Origin: Streptococcus australis
Lineage (GTDB): Bacteria; Bacillota; Bacilli; Lactobacillales; Streptococcaceae
Reading direction: 5' to 3'
Assembly (NCBI RefSeq): GCF_003943615.1
Contig: NZ_RJPZ01000002.1
Span: forward strand, 186,001 to 250,000
DNA: 64,000 nt
Shown one piece after another: positions 62,506 to 64,000 of the stretch (positions are counted from its first letter, which is position 1; each line of letters begins with the position of its first letter). The notes under the pieces were generated by a model, which saw only the letters and a list, made by a program, of their open reading frames with translations, ran no database searches and was not told the DNA's origin. A program made the translations under genes and the position numbers.

Positions 62506-63198
62506 TCACCGGTGACTAATTTTTTTGGTTAAGAAATCACCAATAAATTGAATAAAGAAAATCAACAGCAGAATCAAGAAGGTCGCTAGTAAAGTAACAT
62601 CATTATTAAAGCGTTGGTAACCATAAGAAATAGCTACATTTCCTAGACCTCCCGCTCCAATCGCTCCCGCCATAGCTGTTTCACCAACCAAGGAAATGAG
62701 GGTCACGGTTGTCACACGAATCAAATCAGGAAGACCTTCACGAAGATAGACTCCAACAATATCCCAGAAAGTTGCCCCACTTGCTTGGGCTGCTTCAATC
62801 ACACCTCGGTCAAGTTCAGATAAAACGACTTGAACTTGGCGGGCAAAGAAAGGAAAGACAGCTAAAGATAGGGGAACTAAGGCTGCCGTAGGACCAATCC
62901 CAGTTCCCACAATCATGCGAGTAAAGGGATTGATCAAGGCTAGCAAGATGATAAAAGGAATCGCACGGAAGATGGAAGTGATTTTATCCAAGATATGGAA
63001 AACCAATTTATTCTCGATAATCCCACCAGGTGCTGTCAAGACCAGTAATAAGCCTGCAATTAAGCCCAATAAACCACCAATCACAAAAGAGATAAAGGTC
63101 ATGTAAAGGGTCAGATAAATCGCTGTTCCCCATCCAGCTTGGCCACTCCAGCCCATCCGATAAACATTTGGTAGATAGGTTTGAATAAAGTCAATCAT
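62506..63198 (-). CDS. metI: Methionine ABC transporter permease (MetI/MetP)
   Basis: A 230-residue permease with five helices. The binding-protein-dependent transport motif is [23 protein letters not shown] (about residues 135-157), which contacts the ATPase; [22 protein letters not shown] (~76-97) is characteristic of MetI. It forms the membrane channel for methionine import. Its ATG overlaps the ATPase stop (ATGA). Confidence 0.92.
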   Translation of the reverse strand: MIDFIQTYLPNVYRMGWSGQAGWGTAIYLTLYMTFISFVIGGLLGLIAGLLLVLTAPGGIIENKLVFHILDKITSIFRAIPFIILLALINPFTRMIVGTGIGPTAALVPLSLAVFPFFARQVQVVLSELDRGVIEAAQASGATFWDIVGVYLREGLPDLIRVTTVTLISLVGETAMAGAIGAGGLGNVAISYGYQRFNNDVTLLATFLILLLIFFIQFIGDFLTKKISHR

Positions 63199-64000
63199 GC
63201 ATTACTCCCTTCTTTTAAGACACGCACAGAAACACCTGCTGCTTGTAGATCCCGCTGTGCTGCAGATAGATTCGTTGTTTCACCAGTGAGGATAACAACC
63301 AACTCACCAACAGGGGTGTGATCCAAAATTTCAATATTTCCGTGTAGAATATTTGCAGACACTTGGTACTGTTTATAAATATCGTTGATAATCGCTGTGT
63401 CTGTCACCGAACCAGAATATTTCAAATGAGCTAAAACAGAATCCGCTGGCAATTTCTTAACAATTTGTTGCTGGTTGATTTTCACCATGGCTTCATCGAT
63501 CCCTGTTGCAGTTGTGATGAAGTCTTGTGTCAATTCATTCTTAGGATTAGAGAAGATGTCTAAAACAGACCCCTCTTCAATCAATTCACCATTTTGCATG
63601 ACAGCTACTCGATTGGCAATGTCTTTGACAATTTGCATTTCATGGGTGATCAAGACCACTGTCAAGCCCAACTTCTGGTTCAGCTCTTGTAGAAGAGCAA
63701 GGATTTGTTTGGTCGTTTTTGGATCTAGGGCTGATGTTGACTCGTCAGAAATCAAGATTTTTGGATCGTTAGCAAGAGCACGCGCAATCGCTACCCGTTG
63801 CTTTTGACCACCAGATAATTGAGCCGGATAGTTGTCTGCCCGATCTGACAGCCCAACTAGGTCCAACAACTTGGCTACTTTTTCAGCCTTTTGTTCTTTA
63901 GATAAGTTTGAATGTTTGAGGGCAAAAGCCACGTTTTCAGCAGCGGTCATTTGGGCCATTAGATTGAAATGTTGGAAAATCATACCAATGTCCCGACGTT
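63195..64000 (-). CDS. metN: Methionine ABC transporter ATPase MetN, partial
   Basis: The reading frame runs off the right edge; 268 codons are visible and the Walker A part is outside. Visible are the Q-loop MIFQHFNLM, signature [16 protein letters not shown] (~residues 55-70 of the visible part), Walker [14 protein letters not shown] and H-loop LITHEMQ. The C-terminal ~100 residues are the ACT-like NIL domain ([14 protein letters not shown]) that binds methionine and feedback-inhibits transport. The apparent M at 63983 is internal, not the start. Confidence 0.94.
   Translation of the reverse strand, partial: RRDIGMIFQHFNLMAQMTAAENVAFALKHSNLSKEQKAEKVAKLLDLVGLSDRADNYPAQLSGGQKQRVAIARALANDPKILISDESTSALDPKTTKQILALLQELNQKLGLTVVLITHEMQIVKDIANRVAVMQNGELIEEGSVLDIFSNPKNELTQDFITTATGIDEAMVKINQQQIVKKLPADSVLAHLKYSGSVTDTAIINDIYKQYQVSANILHGNIEILDHTPVGELVVILTGETTNLSAAQRDLQAAGVSVRVLKEGSNA

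Noticed and set aside
1-64000. Search for CRISPR arrays, transposases, prophage genes, tRNA and rRNA genes
   Set aside because: Nothing with the repeats, catalytic motifs or conserved sequences needed was seen; the only dispersed repeats are the triple-hairpin elements.

Overview
The window is ordinary low-GC Firmicute chromosome and looks like a Streptococcus of the Mitis/Sanguinis group, possibly close to S. parasanguinis or S. australis. The evidence is gene content and order: nrdR-dnaB-dnaI-der; scpA-scpB-rluB-yidD with a degenerate XerD-like gene; gnd next to the orphan regulator RitR; yidC2-acylphosphatase-TrmH; a murC/SNF2 cluster; a 560-residue double-ATPase ECF protein; and a recurrent intergenic repeat. 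I see no rRNA, tRNA, prophage, transposase or CRISPR array. Seventy gene-sized features cover almost everything; two are cut by the window edges and one is broken.

Layout. 1-8.4 kb: a truncated CNNM-type membrane protein, an Mga-type regulator, an AI-2E-family permease, a lone ABC ATPase, then a tight minus-strand run (radical SAM ytqA, mnmM, a coiled-coil ORF, a CPA1 Na+/H+ antiporter). 8-10.7 kb: an MGMT-like protein, a PAP2 phosphatase, ribU under an FMN riboswitch, and trmL with an attenuator-like leader. 10.9-13.8 kb: the trkA-trkH potassium pair. 14-20 kb: a compact minus-strand operon (murI, rdgB, phosphoesterase, cbpB, xerD-like, scpA, scpB, rluB, yidD). 20-25.5 kb: lysA, a BI-1 protein, an HD-domain pseudogene, TrmH methylase, acylphosphatase, yidC2, greA. 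25.5-33.3 kb: mltG, two GNATs, murC, an unknown basic protein, a SNF2 helicase. 33.5-38.5 kb: a small membrane protein and the nrdR-dnaB-dnaI-nitroreductase-der operon. 38.6-45 kb: an EEP-family enzyme, ptsG with two cre sites, ritR-gnd, a DUF177 protein. 45.1-47.5 kb: an Rgg regulator, a 58-codon ORF and an MFS exporter. 47.7-50 kb: htpX-lemA and rsmG. 50-64 kb: nucleoside phosphorylase/ECF ATPase/EcfT/SDR/PfkB, uraA behind a PyrR attenuator, DUF4299, trhO, an XRE-membrane protein operon, then an ECF S component, a SAM hydrolase, a second S component and the methionine importer genes.

The parts most worth a second look are: (1) ECF transporter parts split between two nearby minus-strand loci whose neighbours all act on SAM, methionine or nucleosides; (2) the Rgg/58-aa/MFS cassette with a palindromic operator; (3) five copies of a ~180-bp triple-hairpin intergenic repeat, one of which supplies the last codons of a kinase gene; (4) an HD-hydrolase gene stopped by one in-frame TGA just before its HD motif; and (5) the attenuator-like leader of trmL. 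Several gene starts were moved from the longest ORF to the codon with a proper ribosome binding site; these cases are stated in the entries.
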